Part shown: positions 22,968 through 34,731 of the stretch, in pieces | Layout of the letters: each line of letters starts with the position of its first letter | Numbering within the stretch: position 1 is the first letter of the stretch | Assembly (NCBI GenBank): GCA_030762175.1 | Contig: CM060843.1 | Span: forward strand, 30,264,001 to 30,328,000 | DNA length: 64,000 bases | From: Metallyticus violacea | Taxonomy: Eukaryota; Arthropoda; Insecta; Mantodea; Metallyticidae | Reading direction: 5' to 3' | Made by a program: the position numbers and the translations under genes | The notes under the pieces: model-generated | Told to the model about the DNA's origin: nothing | What the model saw: only the letters and a program-made list of their open reading frames with translations | Database searches by the model: none

Positions 22968-23894
22968 CCGAGAGTGCAAAAAAATGTATACACACTTTCA
23001 CAGTAGATATCTATTTAATATATTTCAAAGTTGAACCAAAAAACAACAGTAATGTGTAGTATGATGTTCTGTAAACAGATGTGACTCACATACATTGTGA
23101 TAGTGTTGCTATGTGACAGGTAAATCAACAATGAACAAATGAAGCCAAGGTTATCGTAAATCAATAATGAATAAATGAAGCCAAGATTATCGCATCGTGT
23201 TCTGTAAACAGACGTGACTCACATACATTATGATAGCGTTGCTATGTGACAGGTAAATCAAAGGAACAAAGGAAGCCAAGATTATCGTAAACCAACAATG
23301 TACAAATGAAGCCAAGATTATCGCATGATGTTCTGTAAACACATTCACAATACGTTATGCTAGCGTTGCTACAACAAAATGGAGCTAATATCACCGTTTG
23401 AATAGCGGAAAGCAATTTTATAGTGGTATTGGAAAACCGAGAATGTTGTTGAAGTTCAAAGGCAATGGAGACGTGTGTACAGAACACAACCTCCAACGCG
23501 AGTAACAATTGCACGCATTCGAGACAAATTTAAGACTCGTGGTACCGTATGCGATGTTCACAAGGACAGATCTGGGTACAGGGCACAGAAACAAGCCCCA
23601 TGCACTGGATCCAAGACACTGGATAGGACCGTAGAAAACCAGCTACACTGGCAGCACTTCGGGAAGAAATTTGAAACGACATGTGCTGCAATCGCTAATT
23701 ACATCAGAAACGTTGCTCAATCAGTAGTTCAAGGTACTCAGAAGTGTATCGAAGCCGATGGTGGACATTTTGAGCAACTGTAGAAGTCTAAGATGATTAG
23801 TGTTCATCATTTTCTGTTTGTTTGAATTTAGTTTTGTTATGTTAACACAGTATTTTCTTTGCTTGAAGTGTGTATACATTTTTGGCACCCTCTG
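22968..23894 (+). mobile_element. TA-flanked Tc1/mariner-type element, deletion copy 2
   Basis: It begins CCGAGAGTGCAAAAAAATGT and ends ACATTTTTGGCACCCTCTG, between TA dinucleotides at 22966-22967 and 23895-23896. Subterminal sequence (CAGTAGATATCTATTTAATA, AAAGTTGAACC) is shared, inverted, with the copy at 12035. The region 23085-23340 holds several imperfect tandem units built around AATGAAGCCAAGATTATCGC and GTTCTGTAAACAGA, which account for most of the extra 200 bp over copy 1. Confidence 0.87.
23379..23783 (+). pseudogene. Transposase deletion derivative: N terminus joined to C terminus
   Basis: The frame starts at 23379 (MELISPFE), with two in-frame stops at codons 9 and 15, then WKTENVVEVQRQ and RTQPPTRVTIARIRDKFKTR, which is the same helix-turn-helix region as in the copy at 12.5 kb. 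After DVHKDRSG the match to copy 1 ends, and the remainder runs to TQKCIEADGGHFEQL and a stop. That ending is the usual C terminus of this arthropod transposase type (a CIEADGGHFEHL-like end). The catalytic middle is therefore missing and the two ends are joined. Copy 1 keeps more of the N-terminal domain and no C terminus. Confidence 0.72.
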
Positions 23895-24127
23895 TAAATT
23901 TGAGCACTGATTGTGTTAAAAAATAATAGCTGATATTTTAAAACCAATTTAGTGAGCTATGGAAATTAAGGGCTATATATTACATTAAAAACGGAAAATG
24001 CGGTCCGAACCAGATGATAATGCCTGTCTCTGCGCTTAAATATGCTCGCTTAAAACGTAACATGTTCTAAATAGAGTGGAATCACAACATTTCCAATAGA
24101 GCAACTATCTGTATGAAGTGGCGAGAG

Positions 24128-24405
24128 GTCCTGGTGGTCTAGTTGCCTCGTAGACCCAAGATCGCGGGTTTAACCCCGGCCAGGGTAGATTGAGTTTTTT
24201 TTAATTGCCATAAAAATCCTAAGTATGGCTTCGGTAGGGAAGTAAAGCGGTGGCCTTGTGTCGTAGGTTTGTCGCACATAAAAGAACCTGAAACTGAAAG
24301 AAGAGCCCTATGAGAAAAATTTTTCGACCATTACAGGCCCTGAATTGAATGGGATGCTGATGATCTGAGATGTTAAATAGCGTCCGTAAATAAACCAAAT
24401 CAACA
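24128..24405 (+). repeat. SINE family B
   Basis: Starts with GTCCTGGTGGTCTAGTTGCC (A box, slightly deleted) and CGCGGGTTTAACCCCGGCCA (B box), then AAAAATCCTAAGTATGGCTT, GAACCTGAAACTGAAAGAAG, AATTGAATGGGATGCTGATG and the tail CGTCCGTAAATAAACC plus AAATCAACAA. Nearly full length. Confidence 0.92.
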
Positions 24406-24509
24406 AGTCAATCAGTGACAGAGAGACATAAGAGATGAAGAGACCAAAACTGTGTCTAATCACAAATTACCAGCAAGTATGATAATGCTTTAAAAAAACA
24501 AGCATTATC

Positions 24510-24930
24510 CTACTAAATGTATAAATATTGCAATATTTATATAAGTACCTTCCTTTTCAATATACTCCCCATGCCGTTGCATCAGTTTCTTTATTCCATC
24601 AGGAAAAATGTTTTTGTTTTACTTACAGCTAGGAATTTAACGCTTCTGTGACTCACCACCACTCAGTTAAAGCATCTTTCAGCAGGGTAAGCATGTTAAT
24701 CTGAAGGAGCAAGATCAGAAGGAGCATGTACAGGGTGTTGTAGACATCTGAAAGCTCGATATCTGTCTACAGCGGCTTTATGAGATCATACTTTAGACGA
24801 AAGTTTCCCTTACGACTCCAAATTGTTCTTCTTATATTGAATTGTATTCGGCACTACTTACTGTTTCGCCTTTTTCTAAAAATTAGTCATATCATGAGAG
24901 CAAATAGAAGCTTTCCAACAGGTGACTGAC
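24510..24930 (-). pseudogene. mariner-like transposase C-terminal relic
   Basis: On the minus strand, scattered over frames, I can read GETVSSAEYNSI, then HAPSDLAPSD followed by a stop (the mariner SPDLAPSD region, with the third catalytic aspartate), and KTKTFFPDGIKKLMQRHGEY with IEKEG at the end, which is the usual C-terminal signature. Several frameshifts and stops separate the pieces. Inverted ends were not found. It is a different copy from the mariner at 19.5 kb. Confidence 0.6.
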
Positions 24931-25589
24931 ACAAAATTCTAAGATGTGTGCCGCGGACTCGGAGGTGCATCCAGATTTCGTTCTCCTTCTTTACGCCGCG
25001 TCAGAAAGCTATGGAAATCTGCATGGTCATCAGTCAGTATCCTAAGCACTCATTGTGCAAACAACTTGTGATACTTATTAACTTACTTGACAATATTACA
25101 TTAGGATCCGAGCCGACATTCAACTCCCTCACCAGAACTTATAAAGAAATGAGTTTGTTTTTATAAAATGGTGTCATTCCGACGCAACCTCTCATTACTG
25201 ATGATGGCCAGTGCTGAGACTGCCAGAGCAGCTAATCAAGTCATTATGGATTTTCAACCATTTTTAAACGCACCTACCCAAACGTACACTCTTCTCCCAT
25301 CAATACGACCTCTCCATAATACTGTAGCATTATTAGCAAGGTTTCATTCCCTTAGACCAAAGAAATCTGACAGCTCTTTGCTCCTGTGCAGTGCGAACAG
25401 TTAAGAACAGCTTCGTGTTTGTGTTGTCGCTTTCGATTAAATGTGTCATGTCCCTATTGGGCAGTGTTAACTCCTCTAAAAAGATACTACATAAAGATAA
25501 AGATATCCATCCAATAGTGCCCCTTAAGGGCAAAGGCCTGCTAACAAGTAGGGAAACTCGCTTTTTCCTAATGCGGTGAGCTATCCAAC

Positions 25590-27030
25590 GCTAGTTGTTC
25601 GTATGCTGTTTAAGACACTCTGATTTGTACTTTTGTTATTCATTTCTCACTGCACTAGCTGCATTTTGAGATATTTCCATTTTTCTCTTCCTCCTGCTAC
25701 TCTTGACCAATCTGGACTTAGTGTTCCTTGAAGAATCTGCCCGTCTTCTTCTGGGTCTACCTTGTGTCCTTTTTTCTATTCGGGGTCCCACATGGATATC
25801 TTGTAGGTTCAGCTATTGTCCTAAATTCTTGCGACGTGACCGTCCCATTGCCATTTGCTTCTGGTAGCTATTTGTGCGATGTCTGTTGTCTGAGATTACT
25901 GATTTATTAATACTGTAAGTATTTTGTCCTTCAAAAAATTTCCCAGGATCTTGCGTTGCATTTTTCTTTGGCATATTTGAATTTTGTTCTTTTGTTTTTC
26001 TGTCATTGACCATGTCTGGCACCCATATGGTAATATAGAGTACACACTGGTTTCGAGCCTCTGGAATTTGATTTTCTTAGTTAATGTTTGGTTCAACAAT
26101 GTAAACTTAAGGGCCCAAAATGCTCTATAGGTTAATGAGATCCTTCTTTGTATTTCTTTTTCCATTTTATCATGAAAGGAACTCTATTGTACCTAGGTAT
26201 GTTAATTCGCTCATATATGTGAGGACTGTTCCATCTATTTTTATCGGGACTTCAGGTCCTTTTGAAATTAAATCCGTCTTCAGTTTGTTTAGTGACGGCC
26301 CTGCATTTATGCTATACTCACATAATTGTTCAAGCATAGTTTGTAATGCTTTTGGTGTTTGGCGAATAAGACCACATCGTCGGCATATCTTAGATTTGTT
26401 ACTCGACTGCCGTTTATGTTTATTCCAAATTTATTATGGCAGTTCATTTTCCTGAATATATGTTCCATTATACAGGTGAAGAGTTTGGGAGAGATTGGAT
26501 CGCCTTGGCGAACTCTTCTTTCTAGTCGGAATGGTTTCCCTCTTCTTCCGTTTTTACTTTCGTAAAACTTTGACTATAGATTTTGTGTAGGATACGAATG
26601 TACTTTGCCTCTATTCCTTGAGCTGCCAGAGCGTGTAATATGTTTGCATGTTCGACTGAATGGAAGGCCTTGCTATAATCAATAAAGACGATATAGTGTT
26701 AGATGGAATTCCTCTGCTTTCTCCATTCAGCTGGTTTATAGTTTGGAGATGGTCTATTGTGCTGAATTTTGTACGGAAACCCGCTTGTTTTCTGGGGTTG
26801 GTTTTCATCCAGAATCTTTGTTATTCTTCTAGTTAAGGTTTTTGTAAACAGTTTGTATATATTGGCATCACGCTTAAAGATCTATAGTTGCCTATATCAT
26901 GTCTAGAGACTTTTTTGTTTAGAAGAACAATAGTTACTGATCGTGCTAGGGCATTTCCACGGTAAATGGCTACAGACAATGAAATTGAAAAGTGGTGTAT
27001 TAGAGTCTGTAATGCAGCAAGAATATATAT
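25590..27030 (-). pseudogene. RTE-like LINE, reverse transcriptase to C terminus, degenerate
   Basis: Read on the minus strand, the pieces follow the order of a LINE reverse transcriptase: VTIVLLNKKVSRHDIGNYRS (near 26900), RKQAGFRTKFSTIDHLQTI (26760), IEAKYIRILHKIY (26600), LRYADDVVLF with the catalytic YADD at 26376-26387, and the thumb and tail RAFWALKFTLLNQTLTKK, SILPYGCQTWSMTEKQ (26000) and GRPRRRRADSSR (25740). The enzyme would copy element RNA at the target site. Many frameshifts break it. The endonuclease is missing, which is ordinary 5' truncation. The wording is closest to RTE-clade elements of insects; the clade call is from memory of family patterns. Confidence 0.83.
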
Positions 27031-27050
27031 GCACAAGGTATTTTTAGTCT

Positions 27051-28779
27051 TGCTTGATACTCTACAAAAGTTTCATAACATATGTATCAGGCATACGTGT
27101 AAATTATATTATGCTGATTCATTAAAATAAGATACACGCTATGTAATGAAATTAACAAGTCATTGCTTTACAAAAATATATTCCTTAAAATTACGCTTAA
27201 TAGATATAAAATATTTTTACAAAATGTTACTTATGTAATACATTTTTACAATATATAAATGCCAATATTGTGTGAATTATTAATGTCCTCACTGTTACAT
27301 CGTTACAACTGAAGGATAAAAATTAAGTCTGATAACTGTGGTATATTATATAATTTAGTTTTAACACTGTGGAAATATGCCCAACAACAACCACTCCAAA
27401 GGATAAAATGCAGCAAGAACACCTAACTTTTAACTGTTAGTCATGGTTGATACTGTACGAAATTATAGTGGGAAATTTTATTACATTAAACTTTTCTTCC
27501 AATCATTTAGCGTTTTAAAGGCAACATCACTCAATAATTGCTAGAGAACGTTAAAAGCTACATCTTAAGTTAAATGTAACATCTATATAAAATTTCTACC
27601 AATTATTTATTAATTCCGCTGCTTCCGAATATATGGTGAAACATTTAACCTTTAACTCAAATTGTTTAAATTTGAATTTATGTAAATAATACTTCTTATG
27701 CTTTTATTAGTTTAAAATATTGACTGTTTATAAAGTAAATATGCGTTTTTGTAAATAAATTCCAATTAATCTAAGGTGTGGGTTTGTCTTGTTCGATACT
27801 CTCCAGAGACAATATTGACACGAAGTTAGATCGCGTTATCGAGCGTTGTCCACACAATTCCATTGTCAAACACTTTGTAAATTACCTTCAGAGAAACACT
27901 TGCCACTGAAGAGCCTTGCTGGAAAAATACGAAATTACTTTCTCTACAGTAACTTCGGAGAGTAAATAGGGAGGACCAAAAAATTATTTCCTCATGCCCT
28001 TGATCATTAATTGTTTCCTAATAAAAGATTAAGCATTTAGACTATTAACAGCTCACCATACTCTCATTTCCCGGCCATGAAGGGGGTCCTCGAACAGATA
28101 AGATTTTTCTAGACTTCAGTATCGGCTGTTCTGCGAATCAATATATCCACGTAAGTGGAAGAAAAGTTTGTATGAAAACAATCAATTAGACTTAATTTCT
28201 CCTTCATCTTGCCAATGAGTGAAATTTTATTAAAAATTCTACTCCAGGCTATAAGACCGCTTTTTTAAGTTCTTAAATTACAGTAATATTTTAAGGTTTT
28301 AACTTAAGCACCAATAACTTAGGAGCTTAGGTAGTTACCATAATATGCTGCGAAAGACGGCGAAGAAATGTTTAGGAGACTTTCCAGGTGGTATACAATG
28401 TGACCCAATTCTTAATATATGAGCGCTGTACACCATCTTCTTCGCTTCCTAACCTCAATATCTCCCTTTTCAGAAATGTAATCTTAATAGACCTGGGACT
28501 TGAACATCTGGGAATTTCTCTTGAAATAATTTACTGAAACATAATTAAATAAAAGCCATCCCTTAAAAGGAACAGGATAACTAGACCTATTATTTTCAAC
28601 TTGATCTTTCCCATTAGACTATATATTTAAATGACAACAAACATGTGTTGTTGTTTTTTTTCCACTCTTGTGAGAGTATAAATCATTAGGCTATTAATGC
28701 AGAACTCCCCTCAATCCACAATATCGGCCAAGGCCAAGATAGCTTTGCACTAAGTTCTGCCGAGATTACGTATCATACA
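27051..28779. other. No gene recognised
   Basis: Very AT-rich sequence with only short frames; no repeat family of this window was seen in it. Confidence 0.45.
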
Positions 28780-29095
28780 CAGGGCGTCTCAATTATTTTG
28801 TTCAACCAAAATAACTTTTTTCTGATGCGTCACACGAAGAATTGTTTCAAATAAATGATTTTTTAAACTTAATTGGGGAATTTTTACGAGAATGTATTTT
28901 TTGTATCTCTATTAATGAAGGAAATACGAGATAGAGCTTGGTTTATTTTTAATTAGCACCATGCTCTTTTTATTCAAGAATGCACTTACCCTCTTGAAGA
29001 AATACTCAGAAATGTATTACACTGTGTCATTTTAGTCAACATTGGTCCATCAACAATCCACGATAGTTTCGATATGTACAGCACCAACGTCCGTT

Positions 29096-29355
29096 ACCAC
29101 CACGGGTGGCCGAGGTCGTCAAGGCGCGGACTCGTGAGTGGGGTTCTGAGGTTCGATTCCCACCAGGGCCGTCCTCCTTGACTGAGGTTTTTCCAGGTTT
29201 TTCTCCGTTCTCATAAATGACAAATGCTAGGGAAGTACCCTAAGTTTAGACGTAGAACGCTTCCTTACTTAAAAAAGTACTTCTTTCCCAATTTATCATT
29301 CATGCATTATCAGTATCCACTGCCTGTGGTGCCTCAGTAGTAAAAACACTAGTAA
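29096..29355 (+). repeat. SINE family A nested in a DNA transposon
   Basis: Head CACGGGTGGCCGAGGTCGTC and GAGGTTCGATTCCCACCAGG, body TCATAAATGACAAATGC and AAGTTTAGACGTAGAACG, tail CTGCCTGTGGTGCCTCAGTA and an A-run. It interrupts the element spanning 28780-30322, so it arrived later. Confidence 0.92.
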
Positions 29356-29459
29356 AAAAAAGTCCATGGAAAGTTAACGTTTGATGCGGAATTAATGGCG
29401 ATCCTGTATTGGATCTCTCTTTGTAAATTGACTACCAAAATAGCGGAGGATATGCCACA

Positions 29460-29824
29460 TTCTTGAGAAACACTCTTCCTAGTCTCTTAGAGGCCGTACC
29501 CTTCAATAACAGAATGATCAAGTGATGTCAGTATGATGGATACCAAGCGCATAAGACCATAGGAGTACGACGCATTCTGGACTGCCAGGTGGATCGGACG
29601 AGGTGGACCAATTTGTTGGCCTGCCCGATCCCCGAACCTTTCTTTGGAGAGCAGTCAAGGATGTTGTCTATCAAAATGTTCCAGCAGCACCAGAATACAT
29701 GCAGCAACGCATTATTGATGCTTGCACAGTCATCAAGGAGGAAATAGTAGAACCATCTAAGGCATCCCTCGTCCACAGAGTTATGTATGAATGCCAATGG
29801 TCATATTTTGAGCATGAGATGTAA
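29460..29824 (+). pseudogene. Tc1/mariner-type transposase C-terminal relic
   Basis: Across two frames I read FNNRMIMWYQYDGYQAHKT, the area of the second catalytic aspartate (QDGAPAH-like in relatives), then, after a frameshift, GLPDPRTFLWRAVKDVVYQN, which corresponds to the DFFLWG-K region just after the third aspartate, and finally CQWSYFEHEM, matching the FEHL-type C terminus. The last 73 codons (29603-29821) are open. The N-terminal part is not readable, and the SINE may have displaced some of it. Not functional. Confidence 0.72.
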
Positions 29825-30375
29825 ACGTCTGTTTTGCATGTAGTTGTAGTACCACAGTAATACAAAGAATCAATGTACTTCTCAATTATGATAAGTAATG
29901 TGTATAGTTCACAAGATCCATGTACGGTACAGTCTATCTCGTAGCTTCCGCGGTGTTTATTGAGCATTATGAAATTTTAAACGGCCTTGAAAAGGTTAAA
30001 TGATTTACTTAAACTAACGCATTGTAATGCTATTAAATTAAAGCAATCATGTATTATTTATCATTTCCATATCTACCTGGTACTATGTGATGCATTTCTG
30101 CATAGCTCTTGGAGAGGGTAAATGTACTCTTGAACAAAATGTATATTGTGCCATTTAAAGGAAAACAAAGATCTATTTGTTCATTAATGGAGATATAAAA
30201 GGTATACTCTCAGCAAGAACTCCTCCATGATATTAAAACAACTTTTGTGTTTGAAACAATTTTTCATTTGACATATCAGAAAAAAAGGTTATTTTGAGTG
30301 AACAACTATATGGAACATTCTGTATTATCCGCCCATCCAGTGCCTTAAATAGGAATATGTTATTTACATTGTCAG

Positions 30376-30666
30376 TTGATTTGTTTTATTTACGGACGCT
30401 CTTTAACATCTCAGGTCGCCAGCGTCCCATTCTATTCAGGGCGTGAAATGGCCGATAAATTTTGCTCAGAGGCCTCTTCTTTCAGGCTTGAGGTTCTTTT
30501 TCGTGCCGAAAATGTACGACACGGGACCCACGGCTTTATTTCCCTTCCGAAGGAAGTCATACTTAGGATTTTTACTTCCGAAAAAATCTATCGGTTCTAG
30601 CCGGGTTTGAACCCTCCGATCTTGGGTTTAGAAGGCAAGTATGGTTACTACACCACCAGGACCGAC
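30376..30666 (-). repeat. SINE family B
   Basis: In the minus direction it has the B box and the AAAAATCCTAAGTATGACTT segment, TTTCGGCACG-like and GAACCTCAAGCCTGAAAGAA segments, and the tail ATTTACGGACGCTC (as complement) at 30391. Full length, starting about 50 bases beyond the right end of the 28.8-30.3 kb transposon. Confidence 0.9.
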
Positions 30667-33112
30667 ACATATTGTCAGAGAAGGAGAAGCTTTTAAAATA
30701 TTTAAAAATACTGTATGATGTCTGCATCTAATTAATAAGGTTTTGTATATGGAGAGTAAATTTTATTGAAATGCTCAGGTAAATAAAGGCGATTGCATTT
30801 TTCAAATTGTTTACGTCACGCGCCGATTGGAATAATTCCGAATGAAATATAAATGTTCGCAAAAATGAGTTCGAGCTTCCTTTGAAAGTTATGAACCTAC
30901 TAGAAGTCAAGTCAATAGCTAAGAGGCAGAGGTCGATAATATATGGATTTAGATTTGATATCTTTGCTTACAGATTGGCATCTGAGCCCCCTTGTGTGAG
31001 ACATGCACAACCACAATGAGCATGGTTACTGTTTGTCAAGAAAAAAGTTGTTTATCTCTTAAGAACACTTATTAGAACTAAGCAATCAATAAACTGTGCG
31101 TAAATTTCAGAGCACGTGTTGTTTGTTTGATGTTTTGCTATAAATTGCGCCCTACATAGCAGTCTTTTCCAATACAAAATAAAAAAAAATGTATTTGCGA
31201 TGTAAAACGAGTAAAGTGTTCCTCCTTTAAAATAAGAAGACTTTCCCATGTTGGGCTATGCTTCCAGGTATCCAGTTTCTCGTCGCGTCATATATTTTCC
31301 CTAGTGTAACGTTACGCACTGATGCATCACCATGGTGGGATGAGTAACGTATTGTGTCATGATACCTCCATGTCTGATTTACATTAGAGCTGAATAGATG
31401 GAAACATATGCGCGGCAGTTATATCCAACATAAAAGTACATATGTTCTCATCACTTGTCAAAAAGCACTGGCTGTAATATTGTTTCATTCTGTTTGTCAT
31501 TCATAAATCGTAGCAGGTTGAATATTCCGCAAGTGCTAAAGAAGAGATTTTATAGATACGTTATTCAATAATGAAATACTTGAAAATTGAATAGCATTTC
31601 AATACAAAAAGAATCAAACAATCAAACAAAATTGCTTAAATTTTTGACAATTTAAAAATGGATGCTATTATTTTCCCAACATTTTATGAATTTGATTTAT
31701 TGTTCAATTCCAATGTTCCCTGTCCGATTTCATTTATACATTTATTATTGTCGGTTTTAAATTTCCATACCAACTGCATTATATTGGATACTTTTTAAAC
31801 ATAAAATTATATTTTGTTATATAATGTTCATACCCCTAATCTGATTTGCTCTCTTTTGTATTTGTATTGTACCTATGCGCCGTCTCTTCTTTCTTTTATA
31901 TCTTGCAATCATTATGTTGTTATGTCATGATTTCATGCACTGTATAAAGATCAAATGTACTTAAACAATTGCCTTTATCAAAAATTCTGCTTTGCGTGTG
32001 ATAGGATTTAACTTTTCGTGTATATTGCATATCTCTGTAATAATGAAATTGGAATAACCTGCATTATTAATTAAAAGTTATTAAAAGTTACATTAAAATT
32101 CACAATATTTTGTCGTCCGCATAGTGGAGTCGTTTTTGTCTTTAAGCGACTGCATCAAAGAAAACGGAATATAATTGGTTATATAATACATAACATAAGT
32201 CCATGGCGAAGATAGTAGGGAGTTTAGGGGACCCAGACATGAGAGATTTTATTTAAATAAATAACTATTTTTATCTCTGTAGCCATCACATGTATCTAAG
32301 TTAAACTAAACAATGTAGAAAGAATTACTATAAAACACTTAAGTTACATCTTAAAGAATAATAAAATATTGCATAAATTTTATGTGGCAATAAAATGCTA
32401 ACTTTGGCTCCTCTCCAAAGAAAAAACGCCATCCAAGGTTGAATTTAACATCTCTGCAGAAATACACACCAGAAAAGAGTATTTGACACACGTTTCTATC
32501 ATGCTCAAGGAGAAGTTGGTGTTAAGACTAAAAATGACAAAGACGAAGTAAATGAATTTAAAAAAATAATTAAATAAAATATTTACTTAATATGTCATTA
32601 AATTTAATCAATATATCATTTGTAAAATGTAAGTTTTAATATATAGTTTAATAAAGTGGTACCAGATGAAGTTAACAATACTTTCCTAATGTGTGCAAAT
32701 CGTCAAAGTTTATTAAATATTCCTGAATTTAAATTTTTCAAATTTACAGAAAAATAGAAAGAAGTAGTAGCAATTAGAATATTCTAACTGCATAGTGTTT
32801 CTTTTCCTATTGGTTCTGACTTCTTTTGTCATCTGTTTAACTGATTTATCTGCTTCTTAACTCACTGCCCATCAATGGTAAGGGGCGCTAACATGTTAGA
32901 ATCCGGATGTGAGCCTAATTTTTCCAGGACGCTGACTCTGCTTTCATTATTGAAACTTATCAATGCGTCCATTTTAGTGCAGACAGCTGATGAAGAACTC
33001 GTTAGGATTCTAAGTATCACCACACTTGGAGAACAGTTGAGGATTGGCAAGGTCTCTGTAATTAGGTTTAATTATTCCTACTGGAAGAGCGGATATGTGA
33101 GTGTGCTTCAAA
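30667..33112. other. No gene recognised
   Basis: AT-rich (often above 70 percent by eye) with no open frame above about 90 codons. The 90-codon frame at 32875 overlaps an antisense frame and matches nothing known. Confidence 0.45.
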
Positions 33113-33308
33113 CTGAGGTTTTTGTGAGTTTTCCTCAGTCCTCATAAATGGCAAACGCCAGGGACGTATACTCTAAACTTATCCTAAACGAATGATTCCA
33201 TCCTTTGAAAATAAAAGTCCTGTTCCAATTTATGATTCCATCTCGTATCATCAGTGTCCACCGCCTGTGATGCCTATAGTTAAAACGGGCGTTAAACACT
33301 AATAAAAA
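33113..33308 (+). repeat. SINE family A, 5'-truncated
   Basis: Begins in the body at CTGAGGTTTTTGTGAGTTTT, then TCCTCATAAATGGCAAACGC, TCATCAGTGTCCACCGCCTG and GGGCGTTAAACACTAATAAA. The tRNA-like head is absent. Confidence 0.88.
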
Positions 33309-33802
33309 CTGTCATTGTTTACAGTATTTACCTTTTGTGTGTCATTTCAAGATATTTTACTCTTAGAATCATTACCTGATGAAACCCTAATGTTCCCATT
33401 TTCAGGAGTTAGTCGACCTATACTTTCTTTGTTATTTACACATTTAGGATATTAATTTCCCTTAAACTGATGCTTTGGATTAAACTTTTTACTTCTAGGC
33501 AACTTAACACGTTCTTTTGAGGCAATAAAATAAGTGAAATAGCCCGAAGTAGAATAAACAGTGATTAAAATGCTTTGTTTACAAAACAATGGAAAACAAA
33601 CAACCATTATGTTCCAGAACTGCGCACGTATGCGAATCTAAATTTTATCTTTAGGTGCTGCCTGTCAGATTTCTAAGAAAAATATTTATTGACTAACAGG
33701 AGCAGTAGCTAAATTAGCACATTGCTCCTGATGGAGCTGGTATTTAAAGAAAGCACGTCAAAGCGCCATCGTTTTAAAATCCAAATTTAAAGCCTTTAAA
33801 AC

Positions 33803-33804
<2 letters not shown>

Positions 33805-33851
<47 letters not shown>

Positions 33852-33852
33852 T

Positions 33853-33899
<47 letters not shown>
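33805..33899. repeat. (TA)n microsatellite
   Basis: A TA tract of about 95 bases with two short interruptions (CATATA and TTGTTTA). Such a tract can extrude as a cruciform, and its length here should be treated as uncertain. Confidence 0.95.
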
Positions 33900-33901
<2 letters not shown>

Positions 33902-34110
33902 CGCAACCTACTCTTCGTATCCCCTCAACTTTCTCAAATATTAATTATTGAATACAAGAGAAAAAGTTATTTTGCGAAAGTTCAAGAAGAATCAAATTGT
34001 TTAAAGAAAACTTACTTCTCAACCTGTCATTATAAGATCGGGGTCTTCATTAAGATATTTTGGGCTCTTGAGAATGAAACGATGCATTTTTGAAGTAATA
34101 AATGCTAAAA

Positions 34111-34731
34111 GACAGTTATTTTTACTCTGCACTGCAGCTGAGCGCAGCGCGTTGTGCATCAAGGCCAGGCCAATTACCTTTCATAATACGTTAACAGATA
34201 GTTCCGCTTTTATGCGTATACATGGAACAGTTAGTCGCAGTTTGTAATTACGATAGCAAGCATTAATTTAATATTTTTGTGATTATAGCTCAGTGTGCAG
34301 TTAAGAGAACAGTATAACTCAAGTCTTGTGTATTACGTGTTATTAGTTACAGTGCATTAATGAGGTAAAGTTTACTGTTTCATTGATATTGTGTAACCAT
34401 TAAAAACAGAAGCATAAAATGTACATATTGTAGAGGAAATTAATATATCGGAGCAGAAGTTGGAAGAACTACGAATTATTGGGAGTGAATGCAAATTGAA
34501 TTAAAAGACGTCAGGAATGAGTGACTGCAGCAGGACACCGCTTCAAACAAATGCTGTAACACACATTAGCACCGATCATGAAATAAAACTGACATTGTGC
34601 GGATACATTCTTGCTTAAAGCTGTGCGAGTAGAAATACAAGGTGTATGTAGTTTATCGCTGAGTCCGGTAACTGAGCTACCTTAGACCGGCGCGGTTTGC
34701 GTTTAGCTGCTGGCGCAAGAATGTAGCTGTC
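34111..34731 (+). repeat. Inverted-repeat element family G, copy 2 (uninterrupted)
   Basis: Left end GACAGTTATTTTTACTCTGC and GCAGCTGAGCGCAGCGCG; right end is its imperfect complement (CGCGGTTTGCGTTTAGCTGC, ending CTGTC). Length 621. Internal landmarks shared in order with copy 1 are CAGATAGTTCC, AACTCAAGTCTTG, GTTGGAAGAACT, AATGCAAATT, CTGCAGCAGGACACCGCTTC and AATAAAACTGACATTGTG. Identity looks like about 65-70 percent, so both are old. No protein is encoded. Confidence 0.7.

Larger units (their letters stand above)
28780..30322 (+). mobile_element. Tc1/mariner-type element with long terminal inverted repeats
   Basis: The left end (CAGGGCGTCTCAATTATTTT, then AAAATAACTTTTTTCTGATG and GAATTGTTTCAAA) is matched by the complement of the right end (CAGAATGTTCCATATAGTTG, AAAATAACCTTTTTTCTGAT, AATTGTTTCAAA). 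The pairing continues through ATCTCTATTAATGAA / ATCTCCATTAATGAA, so each arm is about 160-170 bp. TA follows the right end. A transposase relic lies in the right half, and a family A SINE is nested inside. Confidence 0.8.

Noticed and set aside
33851..34093. 80-codon frame starting in an Ile-Tyr repeat
   Set aside because: The repeat is the (TA)n microsatellite read in frame, and the remainder matches nothing known.
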